Assembly (NCBI RefSeq): GCF_003148495.1
Contig: NZ_QGGH01000015.1
Span: forward strand, 1 to 64,000
Direction: 5' to 3'
From: Mesorhizobium loti
GTDB taxonomy: Bacteria > Pseudomonadota > Alphaproteobacteria > Rhizobiales > Rhizobiaceae
Length of the DNA stretch: 64,000 bases
Both the position numbers and the translations under genes were made by a program. The notes under the pieces were generated by a model, which worked only from the letters and a program-made list of their open reading frames with translations, ran no database searches and was not told the origin of the DNA. Numbering within the stretch: the stretch's first letter is position 1; the number at the start of each line of letters is the position of its first letter. Shown piece after piece: positions 20,166 to 29,239 of this stretch.

Positions 20166-21136
20166 ACAAAGAGCATGCGTTCCACGGCCCAGCGGGCCCG
20201 TTCAGCGACATGAGGATCGATCGTGACGACGTGGCGGTTCTCCTCGAGCGCGGTCCGGATGTTGGCGAGCGTGATGCGCTTCATATGCGGGCACAGATTG
20301 CATGGGCGCACGAAATCTACTTCCGGATGCTCGACCGCGACGTTGTCGCTCATGGAACATTCCGTCATCAGCACCACACGCGCCGGCCTATGCCGCGCGA
20401 CATAGTCGGACATCGCCGCCGTCGAGCCGGCGAAGTCGGCTTCCGCGACCACTTCAGGCGGACATTCGGGATGGGCAAGTATGCTGATGCCGGGATGGGC
20501 CTCACGCAGCTCGCGGATGTCGGCCGCCGTGAAGCGTTCATGCACCTCGCAGCGCCCCTTCCAGGCGATGATCTCGACTTTGGTTTGCGCCGCGATGTTC
20601 TTTGCCAGATATTCGTCGGGCAGCATGATCACGCGCGGCACCCGGAGCGACTTCACCACTGCGAGCGCGTTGCCCGAGGTGCAGCAGATGTCTGACTCGG
20701 CTTTCACCGCGGCGGAGGTGTTGACGTAAGTGACGACCGGAACGGACGGATAGCGCTGCCGCATCAGGCGTACGTCTTCGGCGGTGATCGAGTCCGCCAG
20801 CGAGCAGCCGGCGTTGAGGTCCGGGATGAGCACTGTCTTGTCGGGATTGAGCAGCTTGGCTGTTTCTGCCATGAAATGCACGCCGGCGATCACGATCACA
20901 TCGGCGTCGACTGTCATCGCCTTGCGGGCCAGCGCCAGGCTGTCGCCGACGATGTCAGCCACGCAGTGAAAAATCTCCGGCGTCTGGTAGTTATGCGCCA
21001 GGATGACCGCATTCCGCTGTCGCTTCAGATTCAGGATTGCGTCGATATCCTCGACGAAGACCGACCACTCGATCCGTGGGATAACGCGCCGAACGCGGTC
21101 GTACAGTGAGGCGCTCGAAGGCAGGACGGCGCTCAT
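20162..21136 (-). CDS. nadA: Quinolinate synthase NadA
   Basis: NadA condenses iminoaspartate with dihydroxyacetone phosphate using a [4Fe-4S] cluster. The cysteine-bearing blocks DLNAGCSLADS, CCTSGNA and RPCNLCPHMKR are visible, as is ILAHNYQTPEI. I chose the ATG at 21136 (MSAVLPSSAS) because a GGAGG precedes it; the open frame to 21325 runs back over the operator and into nrtR. The product is 324 residues. First gene of nadABC. Confidence 0.95.
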   Translation of the reverse strand: MSAVLPSSASLYDRVRRVIPRIEWSVFVEDIDAILNLKRQRNAVILAHNYQTPEIFHCVADIVGDSLALARKAMTVDADVIVIAGVHFMAETAKLLNPDKTVLIPDLNAGCSLADSITAEDVRLMRQRYPSVPVVTYVNTSAAVKAESDICCTSGNALAVVKSLRVPRVIMLPDEYLAKNIAAQTKVEIIAWKGRCEVHERFTAADIRELREAHPGISILAHPECPPEVVAEADFAGSTAAMSDYVARHRPARVVLMTECSMSDNVAVEHPEVDFVRPCNLCPHMKRITLANIRTALEENRHVVTIDPHVAERARWAVERMLFV

Positions 21137-21147
21137 CGAGCCTCCAG

Positions 21148-21195
21148 TTATAGTCCACCTGATTATAAGACGTTTATAATCGTTGTGACTATAAG
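21148..21195 (-). promoter_or_regulatory. Nested palindromic operator of nadABC (probable NrtR site)
   Basis: Two inverted repeats sit inside each other. The inner one is ATTATAA-GACGT-TTATAAT at 21162-21180. The outer arms are TTATAGTCCAC (21148-21158) and GTGACTATAAG (21185-21195). They occupy the 64 bases between the nrtR stop and the nadA start, where the promoter must be. Binding by the adjacent NrtR is inference from position and from the known role of NrtR in NAD gene control. Confidence 0.7.
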
Positions 21196-21200
21196 GGGTG

Positions 21201-22160
21201 TCAAGCCCGTGCGAGCGGTAATTTTGTGCCGGCCACAGGCCTCTCGTCGAGAATAGTATGGTGGAAGCGGTAGAGCTGCGCAGGCCGGCCGCCGGTCTCG
21301 GCGGTCGTCGCCCCGGTCTTCTCAACCAGTTCCTGCTGCTCTATGAGCCGGCGAAAGTTCGGCTTGTTGATGAGCCTGCCGGAGAGCGCCTCCACAGTTC
21401 GCTGTAGCTGCAAAAGCGTGAAGAGCGGCGGCATCAGTTCGAACACAACAGGCCGGTATTTGATTTTGGAGCGCAGTCGCGCAATAGCCGTTGCCAGAAT
21501 GCGGCGATGATCGGCGATCATCGATCTGCCCGGCACCGAAGCGAGGATGGCCGAAACTCCGCCGCGCTTCGCCTCCTCCACCAGGGTGGCTTCGTAGAGC
21601 AGCTCGTAGCGCTGCAGCGCGAGCTCTTCGTTCCATGCCCGGCCGTCCAAGGCAAAGGCAACCGCCGCTCGCCGTCGGCGATCGAAGCGCGTCGCGCCGT
21701 CGTCCGCGCCGTCCGCCCATTCGATAAGGCGCGGCCGCAATTCTTCCAGCACTATCGGGGGCCTGCCGGAGCGATGATCCTCCCAGGGGAAATAGTCGTA
21801 CCAGCTGGCCCAACTGCGCCTGCCCGAGGCGCCCGTATCTTCTTCGCGGGTGAGTGCGAGATAGCTGATCGAGATCACGCGCTGGTTGGCGCCGACCCGA
21901 TCGCGATCGGCAAAGGTGTAGAGCTGCTCGATATAACCGAGAGGCTGACCGGTCTGCAGTTCCACCCATGCCCTGAGGCCCGACTGGAGCGAACGATGAG
22001 CGAGCTCAAACGGGCCCGAGGGAAGGGCGCCGCCCTCTTCGATGGTCAGAACACAAGGTCCAGCGTCGTTCACGGCAACGACGACTGCGATGAGGTCCGC
22101 GTTGACGTCGTTGGTCTTGCCTATGGCTCTGCCTTTCCTTGGTCCCTTTGCCTGATCCAT
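21201..22160 (-). CDS. nrtR: NrtR-type NAD biosynthesis regulator (Nudix plus wHTH)
   Basis: A 319-residue protein with an N-terminal Nudix-like domain (residues ~20-170; LIAVVVAVNDAGPCVLTI, LGYIEQLYTFADRDR) lacking an evident full Nudix catalytic box, and a C-terminal winged helix (residues ~245-310; LQRTVEALSGRLINKPNFRR, TGGRPAQLYRFH). This is the NrtR layout: a sensor of NAD metabolites that represses NAD biosynthesis genes. It lies directly upstream of nadABC in the same direction with a palindromic operator between. It is divergent from panB. Confidence 0.85.
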   Translation of the reverse strand: MDQAKGPRKGRAIGKTNDVNADLIAVVVAVNDAGPCVLTIEEGGALPSGPFELAHRSLQSGLRAWVELQTGQPLGYIEQLYTFADRDRVGANQRVISISYLALTREEDTGASGRRSWASWYDYFPWEDHRSGRPPIVLEELRPRLIEWADGADDGATRFDRRRRAAVAFALDGRAWNEELALQRYELLYEATLVEEAKRGGVSAILASVPGRSMIADHRRILATAIARLRSKIKYRPVVFELMPPLFTLLQLQRTVEALSGRLINKPNFRRLIEQQELVEKTGATTAETGGRPAQLYRFHHTILDERPVAGTKLPLARA

Positions 22161-22338
22161 AGTTCCTGACCTACTTGGCAGAGCTCCGCCTGTCTAAACC
22201 GATTTAGTTCTGTTCTTTATCATACCACTCGTCGCGTCAACACCACGCGCTCTGGCGATTTTACCTCTTCGCACCTCGACAAAAATATGCCAAACGCGAC
22301 ACTGGCCGTGGGTGACGCTGGGTGAGGAGAGACGTGGA

Positions 22339-23184
22339 TTGAGCGCCGCAGGTGTCGTCAAGGCGATCACGCCGCCGAACATCCGTGCGCGAAAGGGCAG
22401 CACGCCGCTGGTCTGCCTGACGGCCTACACCACGCCGGTCGCAAGGTTGGTTGACGGCCACTGCGACATCGTTCTTGTCGGCGACAGCGTCGGCATGGTT
22501 CTCCACGGCCTTCCCTCCACGCTCAGTGTCACGCTCGATATGATGATCATGCACGCCAAGGCGGTTCGGCGGGGAATGGAGCGGGCGCTCCTGGTCGTCG
22601 ACATGCCGTTCGGCTCGTACGAGGAAAGCCTAGAGCAGGCCTTCCGCAATTCCGCGCGCCTTATGGCGGAGACCGGATGCGCTGCGGTCAAGCTCGAGGG
22701 CGGCGCGACGATCGCCGAGACGATTCGCTTCCTCACAGCGCGCGGAATCCCGGTCATGGCGCATGTCGGCCTGACGCCGCAGGCGGTCAACGTGTTTGGC
22801 GGATATCGCGTGCAGGGCAGGGGCGAGGATGCCGAGCGCATTTGGCGCGATGCTCTTGCGGTCAGCGAGGCTGGCGCCTTTTCCGTCGTACTGGAAAAAG
22901 TGCCCGAACCGCTCGCCCGCCGCATCACCGAGAAAATCCCAATCCCGACGATCGGCATCGGCGCCTCGGCGGCCTGCGACGGGCAGATCCTGGTCGTCGA
23001 CGACATGCTGGGCCTGTTCGGCGACTTCCGCCCGAAATTCGTCAAGCGCTATGTCGAACTGGGAGAGGCCGCTTCGGCAGCGATCGAGGCCTACGCGTGC
23101 GACGTGAAGGAGCGCCGGTTTCCGGCGGCCGAACATGTCTTCGGCGATGAACCGAAAGCCATCAAAGGACGAGAAGCGACATGA
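22339..23184 (+). CDS. panB: 3-methyl-2-oxobutanoate hydroxymethyltransferase PanB
   Basis: PanB makes ketopantoate from ketoisovalerate and methylene-THF. Motifs: LVCLTAYTTPVARLVD, LVGDSVGMVLHG, VDMPFGSY, AVKLEGG, MAHVGLTPQAVN, GIGASAACDGQILVVDD. I prefer the TTG at 22339 because GGTGAGGAG sits 8-10 bases before it; the frame opens at a GTG at 22312. The product is 281 residues. The following panC frame overlaps the end of panB, as expected for a panBC operon, but panC is ruined. Confidence 0.95.
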   Translation: MSAAGVVKAITPPNIRARKGSTPLVCLTAYTTPVARLVDGHCDIVLVGDSVGMVLHGLPSTLSVTLDMMIMHAKAVRRGMERALLVVDMPFGSYEESLEQAFRNSARLMAETGCAAVKLEGGATIAETIRFLTARGIPVMAHVGLTPQAVNVFGGYRVQGRGEDAERIWRDALAVSEAGAFSVVLEKVPEPLARRITEKIPIPTIGIGASAACDGQILVVDDMLGLFGDFRPKFVKRYVELGEAASAAIEAYACDVKERRFPAAEHVFGDEPKAIKGREAT

Positions 23185-23893
23185 GCACACCGATCGTCCG
23201 GACCGCCGAGTCGCGCAAATCCGTGGCGGCATGGCGCAGGCAGGGCATGAAGGTCGCGGTCGTGTCAACCATGGGCGCCCTTGCATGAAGGCCATCTCAG
23301 CTTGGTGCGCGCCGCACTTCAGCGCGCCGACCGGGTGATCCTTACCCTCGTCGCAATTGAACGACGCAGACGAGAGTGGTTGCCACCGTGGTCTCGGTGA
23401 GAGGGGTGAGCGGCGGCCTGTGCGGCGCGGCCCAAGCCATTTCGACGGCGTGGGGGAGATTGGTGACGAAGCTCTTTTTCCAGACCGGCGCCGTCCGCCT
23501 TCTTCGGGGAGAAGGATTTTCAGCGTTGCAAGTGCCCCGGCTTGCCCGCGACCTCGACATACCGATCGGGATCATCGCCTTTCCGACAAGGCGCGAAGCC
23601 GATGGCTTGGCGATGTCGTCGCGCAACTCTCAGGCTGTCGGCCGCACAGCACAGAGCGTGGCGGCGCCAAAGCGAAATTCTCTTGAAGCGGCCGAGAGGT
23701 TGGCACCGCCACGCGAAGCTGTATTCGCCGCGGCGACGCGATCCTTGCCGCCGGCTACAGAGTCGTTGAATATCTCGAATTACGGGCCGGCGCCGAGAGG
23801 AGGCTGCACCGCCTCACCGAGCCGAACCAACGCACGCTTGATTTGTCCCAGCTCTTCGCCTCGTTCGCTATGTCGCGGCCCGACATACTGAAG
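23181..23893 (+). pseudogene. panC: panC, pantothenate synthetase, degenerate
   Basis: The gene opens MSTPIVRTAESRKSVAAW and reaches VAVVSTMGAL, then one extra G in CTTGCATGAA (about 23284) breaks the MGALHEGH ATP-binding motif and makes a stop. Later PanC pieces appear in other frames: LSLVRAALQRADRV; then TKLFFQTGAVRLL, ARDLDIPIGI and ADGLAMSSRN; finally VEYLELRAGAE and PNQRTLDLSQLFASFAMSRP. A central block (NPTQF region) is missing. The gene cannot be functional. Confidence 0.9.
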
Positions 23894-23906
23894 TTCGACA
23901 GCCGGT

Positions 23907-25649
23907 TCAGAGATTCTTGATCTCGATACCGTATTTCCTCAGCGCGTAGCCAATCTGGCGCGGCGTCAGTCCAAGCAGGCGCGCTGCCTTTGCCTGTACC
24001 CAGCCGGATCTTTCCATGGCCCCGATGAGACGCTCGCGATCGGTCATCTGCGCGTCGCTTACGAGGGCTACCCGAACAGGCGCTGGCAGTGCCTGCTGGC
24101 TGTCAACGGGCGGGGCCGCAAAGGCGGCCGAAGCAAAATCACCAGACGAACGCATGGCCGGGTTCAGTGGCGATGGTGCGATCGGCTCCGATTTCGGCGC
24201 AGTCTCCTTCGATGCGTGCTTCCATAGCATCGCGGAAAGGCATCGGCCGTGGCAGCAGTCAAAGTCGTTTCTGCCGATTGACGCTCCCGCTGCCAGGGTC
24301 GCTGTCCTCTGCACGCAATTTTCAAGCTCGCGGACATTTCCGGGAAAAGCACAGTTCATCAGCACTTCAGTCGCACTCGCATCGAAGACCATCGTACGGC
24401 CGTTCTCGCTGTTGAAATTCTTGAGAAACTCAGCGGCAAGAAGCGGAATATCACCGCGCCTTTCGCGCAATGGCGGCACCAGCAAGGGAACAACGCTGAT
24501 GCGGTAATAAAGGTCGGCGCGAAACTCGTTCCTTGCAACCGCGTCTTCCAGGTTCCTGTTCGTGGCAGCAATCACGCGAACGTCGACCTTAATCGTCTGG
24601 TTGCTGCCGACGCGCTCGAACTCCTGCTCTTGCAGCACGCGCAGCAGCTTTGCCTGGAACGAGGCCGAAATCTCACCGATCTCGTCCAGAAACAACGTTC
24701 CCTTGTCGGCGAGCTCAAAGCGCCCCTTGCGCGAGTTGAATGCACTGGTGAAGGCACCCTTTTCGTGACCGAACAGTTCGGATTCCAGGACTGTCTCAGG
24801 GAGCGCTGCGCAATTGAGCTTGATGAACGGCCGCTTGGCGCGCCCCGACAGCTCGTGAACGGCCTTGGCGACCAGCTCCTTGCCGGTCCCGGATTCCCCG
24901 CGCAGCAAAACGGTGCTGTTGGACCTGGCTACTAACGCGACCTTCTCGAGCAGCCCGCGCAGCGCCGGGCTGTCGCCAACGATCCCCTTGACATTAGCCC
25001 TCTTGCCCTCATGCCCAGGCTGCTTGAGTTCGCCGAATTGCTTTTGCATCCCGATTTTCTCGGCCATCAGTCGCTCGCGGTCGGACGCGAACATGCGATG
25101 CAGCTTCACTGTCTGCCCAACCAGATTGGCGATTATGGTAAGGAGGCGGAGGTCATGATCGAGAAGGGAACCTGATTTGTTGTCCAGGATGCGGTCGATG
25201 GTCAGCGTGCCCACGACGTTCGCATCGACGTGAATGGGTACGCCGATGAACGACACTTTCATGTTGTCGGACGCCCCGAGCACGTCCTTGTCGGCGGCGT
25301 TGAAGGCCGGATCCAGCGCTATGTTCTCGGCGACCAGCGCCATGCCCGTCGTTATGATTTGGTCGATCGCCGTCCGTGGCAGATGCTTCCGGTAGCGCTC
25401 ATCGTTGTCTTCGCTCCAGCCGGCGCCGACGGTCATGTCCGGTATGCCGGTACCGTCCCAGAGCGAGATGATGCCGTGCCGCACCTGCACCAACGATGGC
25501 AGGAGATCGACGACGTTGGCCAACGTGGCTTCCAGCCCAGACGGAGCGGTGAGCGCTTTCGACGTTTCAAAGATGTCCAGCGCCCTCTCGTGCAACGGCA
25601 CAATAGGGACCCCGTTATTCGTCTCGGACTTTGAATTGGGCCTTTTCAT
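23907..25649 (-). CDS. nifA: NifA transcriptional activator, first copy
   Basis: A 580-residue sigma-54 activator: N-terminal GAF domain (~40-190), AAA+ domain with Walker A GESGTGKE and LFLDEIGEI, and a C-terminal Fis-type HTH (GWVQAKAARLLGLTPRQIGYALRK). The oxygen-sensitive NifA cysteine pattern is present: CAFPGNVRELENC (C-x11-C), then the CCHGRC block (C-x4-C). The sigma-54 contact loop reads GAFTSA instead of GAFTGA. It lies 14 bases past the panC remains in opposite direction, with no fix or nif gene beside it. A LacI gene and a sugar-isomerase scrap lie upstream. Which nif promoters it serves is unknown. Confidence 0.94.
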   Translation of the reverse strand: MKRPNSKSETNNGVPIVPLHERALDIFETSKALTAPSGLEATLANVVDLLPSLVQVRHGIISLWDGTGIPDMTVGAGWSEDNDERYRKHLPRTAIDQIITTGMALVAENIALDPAFNAADKDVLGASDNMKVSFIGVPIHVDANVVGTLTIDRILDNKSGSLLDHDLRLLTIIANLVGQTVKLHRMFASDRERLMAEKIGMQKQFGELKQPGHEGKRANVKGIVGDSPALRGLLEKVALVARSNSTVLLRGESGTGKELVAKAVHELSGRAKRPFIKLNCAALPETVLESELFGHEKGAFTSAFNSRKGRFELADKGTLFLDEIGEISASFQAKLLRVLQEQEFERVGSNQTIKVDVRVIAATNRNLEDAVARNEFRADLYYRISVVPLLVPPLRERRGDIPLLAAEFLKNFNSENGRTMVFDASATEVLMNCAFPGNVRELENCVQRTATLAAGASIGRNDFDCCHGRCLSAMLWKHASKETAPKSEPIAPSPLNPAMRSSGDFASAAFAAPPVDSQQALPAPVRVALVSDAQMTDRERLIGAMERSGWVQAKAARLLGLTPRQIGYALRKYGIEIKNL

Positions 25650-25739
25650 TTTTGGAAGCGATATGCAGCGTGACGAGATCTGCCTGGCACTTTACTCGGA
25701 GTTGCGAGCAGCGTGTTGCATGTGATCATCCATCTCGCG

Positions 25740-26098
25740 CCATGAAATCGATGCTCGAGGCAAGTGCGCCTATCCTCCAGCGCGTGGATGTCCTTGGCGG
25801 ATCGCATTCGTGGGCGTCTTCGCTCCGCAGGCCACTGCACAATCGACGAGTTTGCTCGCCTCGACCTGGCACGCGGGGACTCATTGAAGCACGAAAAGGC
25901 GTTGATGAAGATAGTCGTGACGATTGATCCGTCAGCAAGACGGACGTCTGCAGCCGGCTTTTCGCGAGCAATGAAATTGCCATCGAGATGATAGCTAATG
26001 TCGATGCCAGTCAGGCCCGGGCCGCGGGCAAGTGCGGTCCTGGCAAGTTGGGGCGGCGTCATGCGGTCGATCGCAAAGCGGAGCGATGCTTGACGCAT
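25740..26098 (-). pseudogene. TIM-barrel sugar isomerase/epimerase-like remnant
   Basis: From the ATG at 26098 the frame reads MRQASLRFAIDRMTPPQLAR, then GLTGIDISYHLDGNFIAR and DVRLADGSIVTTIFINAFSCFN. This resembles the N-terminal third of xylose-isomerase-like TIM barrel proteins (FALNHM...GVEFRNDL...). Similarity fades in arginine-rich sequence and the rest is missing. It may be a former target of the neighbouring LacI regulator. Assignment is tentative. Confidence 0.4.
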
Positions 26099-26280
26099 GG
26101 CTTTCCTTTCTCTTCCATGAAGTGCGGGTCGTCGTTCTCGGCTGACTGGCTTCCGCCGCGCAGCAATCATTCGTTGTTAAACGAGACCGGAATGAGGCAG
26201 GTGAGTCAATCAAACTCCCGCTGCTTTTCTTTCATGAATGAAAGGAAATTAGGCTCTCATGATAGTATTTTATCAGTTTT

Positions 26281-27312
26281 TCAGATGTTTTCCGGCAGAT
26301 AGATCTCAAACGGCAGAAAAGTCTGCCCAAGCGTCTCCGAAGTGCCGACCTTGATGGCCTGGGCCATCAGCGTCATCAGTTCCTGGCAAAGCAGGCGCTG
26401 GGGCGTGGCGACCGACATCGTGATCATGCCATCTGCGAGTGCTGCCCGTGACTCCGGCGTGATCTCGTTAACGATCGCGACGAGACCCCGGCTTTCGCCT
26501 TCTTCACGGAGCGCGGAGATCGCTCCCTCCATACCTCCGCCGGCCACATAGAAGCCGGTGAGTTCGGGTTCCCGTTGCATGAGATCCAGCGTGGCCTCGT
26601 AGGTGATCTGCCGTGCCTCAAGGTTCACGAGCGGATCGAGCAGCTCGAATGCCGGTGCATTCTCACGGAAATAGGAGCGAAAGCCGACCTCCCGCAGCTC
26701 CTGCCCCTGAAAACGGTGGCTGCCGACAAAAACCGCCACCTTGCCCGGCCGTCTTGCGACCTTTGAAAGCATCCACGCTGTCGTCCGCCCGACCTTGCGG
26801 TTGTCGAGGCCGATATAACCCTCACGAACACCTTCGGCGAAATCGGAAAGCAGCGAGAAAACGGGGATGCCTTTTGCCTTGAGTTCTTGGACGGCTGCCG
26901 TGATCGCCGGATGGTCCGGCGCCACCATGGCGATCGCGTGGCAGCGCGCGCCGAATTCCTTGAGCAGTGGAACAAGGTCGCACGGCATGTGCGACGGCGC
27001 GAATTCGATGAGCGAAGTGCCATGGAAGCACTTCGCCGCGTTGACCGCCACTTCGGCCTCACGCGCGAAGCCCTGGTAGAAGTGGTGAGTCGGTTTTCTC
27101 AAGATGAAGCCAAGCCGATATTGCGGCAGGTCCGGCTGCAGGCGCTGCTTGATAAGACCTGCGGCGTGATATCCGATGGCCTGTGCGGCCGCTAAGACCC
27201 GCTGCGCAGTCTCCTTCCGCACCGGATGACGGGCATTCAGAACTCGGTCAACGGTGGCAACACTTACCCCTGCTTCCCGGGCGATATCAGCAATTATAGG
27301 TCGCTTCGCCAT
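26281..27312 (-). CDS. LacI-family transcriptional regulator
   Basis: The 343-residue product starts MAKRPIIADIAREAGVSVAT with the LacI HTH and hinge (DRVLNARHPVRKETAQRVLAAA), followed by a periplasmic-binding-protein-like sensor domain (RLGFILRKPTHHFYQGF to the C-terminus). The ATG at 27312 is chosen over the frame opening at 27354 because it gives the family start. Such proteins repress sugar or polyol genes and release DNA on ligand binding. The only candidate target here is the isomerase scrap next to it, so its regulon is unknown. Confidence 0.9.
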   Translation of the reverse strand: MAKRPIIADIAREAGVSVATVDRVLNARHPVRKETAQRVLAAAQAIGYHAAGLIKQRLQPDLPQYRLGFILRKPTHHFYQGFAREAEVAVNAAKCFHGTSLIEFAPSHMPCDLVPLLKEFGARCHAIAMVAPDHPAITAAVQELKAKGIPVFSLLSDFAEGVREGYIGLDNRKVGRTTAWMLSKVARRPGKVAVFVGSHRFQGQELREVGFRSYFRENAPAFELLDPLVNLEARQITYEATLDLMQREPELTGFYVAGGGMEGAISALREEGESRGLVAIVNEITPESRAALADGMITMSVATPQRLLCQELMTLMAQAIKVGTSETLGQTFLPFEIYLPENI

Positions 27313-27630
27313 TGTTCGAGTCTGATTAAACGACATCAAGAAGAAATCCGGCAAAGGTCGGTTCAGTAAAATCTGTCATTCCTGCATTGATCCTGTTCGC
27401 TACCGAATTCTTGTCGTGGCGTGGTGCGAGGTAGAAGCCGAAACGTAGAGCGTGGGCGAATTGTTCAGCCGTGCCGACGGCTCCGATCGAGCTCCGCGCC
27501 CGGTTCCACGAACCGTCGCAAACTTCGGAGGCATTAAGCGCATCATCGATGGCTTGTGTGTCGTGACCGGTGCAAGACCTTCGCAAGGCGCAGATGATTT
27601 TGCACCCACTGCATTTCGGGTTTCTTGATT
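27313..27630. other. Gap between lacI-type gene and dctA
   Basis: About 320 bases with overlapping minus-strand frames, one reading DGSWNRARSSIGAVGTAEQFAHALRF in part. I cannot match it to a family. No terminator stem was recognised for dctA. Confidence 0.3.
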
Positions 27631-29064
27631 TCATCGGCCCGCGAGAGTTTGTTTGGAACCCGCGGCCCGATCGTCCGGCGTTTGGGACCAGCCAGGCGAT
27701 TCAACCGGCAGCGATGCTGCCGAGTTGCTCGGCGCGGGCGTTATCAGTGGCTGGCCGGTTGATGTCTCGGCAGGCTGGTGGCCGCAGAATGCAGCTTTCA
27801 ATTGCGCCTGATCCAGTTCGCCTTCCCAGCGGGCGACGACGAGCGATGCCACCGCGTTACCGACCAAATTCGTCAGTGCCCTGCATTCCGACATGAAGCG
27901 ATCGACGCCAAGGATCAGCGCCATTCCAGCAACGGGAACTGCCGGCACTACGGAGAGCGTAGCGGCCAACGTGACGAAGCCGGCACCTGTGACACCTGCT
28001 GCACCCTTGGAGGAAAGCATCGCGACGAGCAGCAGCAGGACCTGATCGCCAACTGACAAATCCGTATTCGTCGCCTGCGCGATGAAAAGGGCCGCGAGGG
28101 TCATGTAGATATTGGTGCCATCCAGATTGAAGGAATATCCGGTCGGGATAACCAGGCCCACGACCGAGCGCTTGGCGCCGGCCTTTTCCATTTTCTCCAT
28201 GAGAGAGGGCAGCGCAGCCTCGGAGGAGGACGTTCCGAGGACCAGCAGCAGCTCTTCCTTTATGTAGCGGATAAGAGAAAAGATCGAGAAGCCGTTGTAG
28301 CGACAGACTGCACCGAGAACCCCGAATACGAAGAGGAAGGCCGTGAGATAGAAGGTCCCGACCAGCATCGCAAGGTTGGCTACCGAACCGATGCCATATT
28401 TGCCAATCGTGAAGGCCATTGCTCCGAAAGCACCGATCGGCGCGGCTTTCATCAGGATGCCGACCAATTTGAAAACGGGTGCAGTGAGGTCCTGAAGGAA
28501 GGAAAGAACCGATTTGCCCGATTCTCCGACCATCGCCAGCGCGATGCCGAAGAGGACGGAGAAGAACAACACCTGTAGAATGTCGCCTTCCACAAAGGCG
28601 CCGACAATCGTGGTCGGGATCATGTTCATGAGGAAGCCGGTCACGGACTGCTCATGGGCCTTTGAGGCATAGCCATTGACGGCTTGGACGTCGAGCGAGG
28701 TCAGATCGATGTTGAGGCCGGCGCCAGGCCGAATGACATTGCCGACGATGAGGCCGACGATAAGCGCGAGCGTCGAGAAGGTGAAGAAATAGACCATCGC
28801 CTTGCCGGCAACACGGCCGACCTTCTGAAGATCGCTCATGCCGGCAATTCCAGTCGACACGGTCAGAAAGATAACGGGCGCGATGATCATCTTGACGAGC
28901 TTGATGAAGGCATCGCCGAGCGGCTTCAGGTTTTCTCCGATTTGCGGATAAAAATGGCCAACCGCAACTCCGAGGAGGATTGCGACAAGCACCTGCACGT
29001 AAGGCTTGGCAAAAAGGGTCTTGCGGGGTGCGCGCTTTACGCTTGGAGCCAGTGGGGTCAACAT
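27631..29064 (-). CDS. dctA: C4-dicarboxylate transport protein DctA
   Basis: A 477-residue DAACS-family symporter that imports succinate, malate and fumarate with protons, the main carbon supply of bacteroids. Hallmarks: PLGDAFIKLVKMIIAPVIF, the serine-rich GTSSSEAALPSLMEKM, GYSFNLDGTNIYM, AMLSSKGAAGVTGAGF and VDRFMSECRALTNLVGN. The ATG at 29064 has a GGGAGAG upstream; the frame runs on to 29235. The tail after the last helix is about 30-35 residues longer than in classical rhizobial DctA and is proline/serine-rich. It is divergent from dctBD and has a sigma-54 promoter. Confidence 0.96.
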   Translation of the reverse strand: MLTPLAPSVKRAPRKTLFAKPYVQVLVAILLGVAVGHFYPQIGENLKPLGDAFIKLVKMIIAPVIFLTVSTGIAGMSDLQKVGRVAGKAMVYFFTFSTLALIVGLIVGNVIRPGAGLNIDLTSLDVQAVNGYASKAHEQSVTGFLMNMIPTTIVGAFVEGDILQVLFFSVLFGIALAMVGESGKSVLSFLQDLTAPVFKLVGILMKAAPIGAFGAMAFTIGKYGIGSVANLAMLVGTFYLTAFLFVFGVLGAVCRYNGFSIFSLIRYIKEELLLVLGTSSSEAALPSLMEKMEKAGAKRSVVGLVIPTGYSFNLDGTNIYMTLAALFIAQATNTDLSVGDQVLLLLVAMLSSKGAAGVTGAGFVTLAATLSVVPAVPVAGMALILGVDRFMSECRALTNLVGNAVASLVVARWEGELDQAQLKAAFCGHQPAETSTGQPLITPAPSNSAASLPVESPGWSQTPDDRAAGSKQTLAGR

Positions 29065-29159
29065 GTAAGTTTTCTCTCCCTGACCGGTTTGGGGCGGGCT
29101 GTTCCTCCCCGCGGCTTCTCCCATCGCGGCGCCCCGGTCGAACGCTGCTGCGTTGTTGA

Positions 29160-29177
29160 CCGCAAGAGCCGTGCCAA
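29160..29177 (-). promoter_or_regulatory. Sigma-54 promoter of dctA
   Basis: On the minus strand TTGGCACGGCTCTTGCGG matches the -24/-12 consensus (TGGCAC-N5-TTGC) with GG and GC ten bases apart. It lies about 100 bases before the dctA ATG. Confidence 0.92.
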
Positions 29178-29239
29178 GCCAAGAGAGCGCGGAAATCGCC
29201 GGAGCCTCAGGTATCTTCAACAAATCGCGCAGCAAGATT

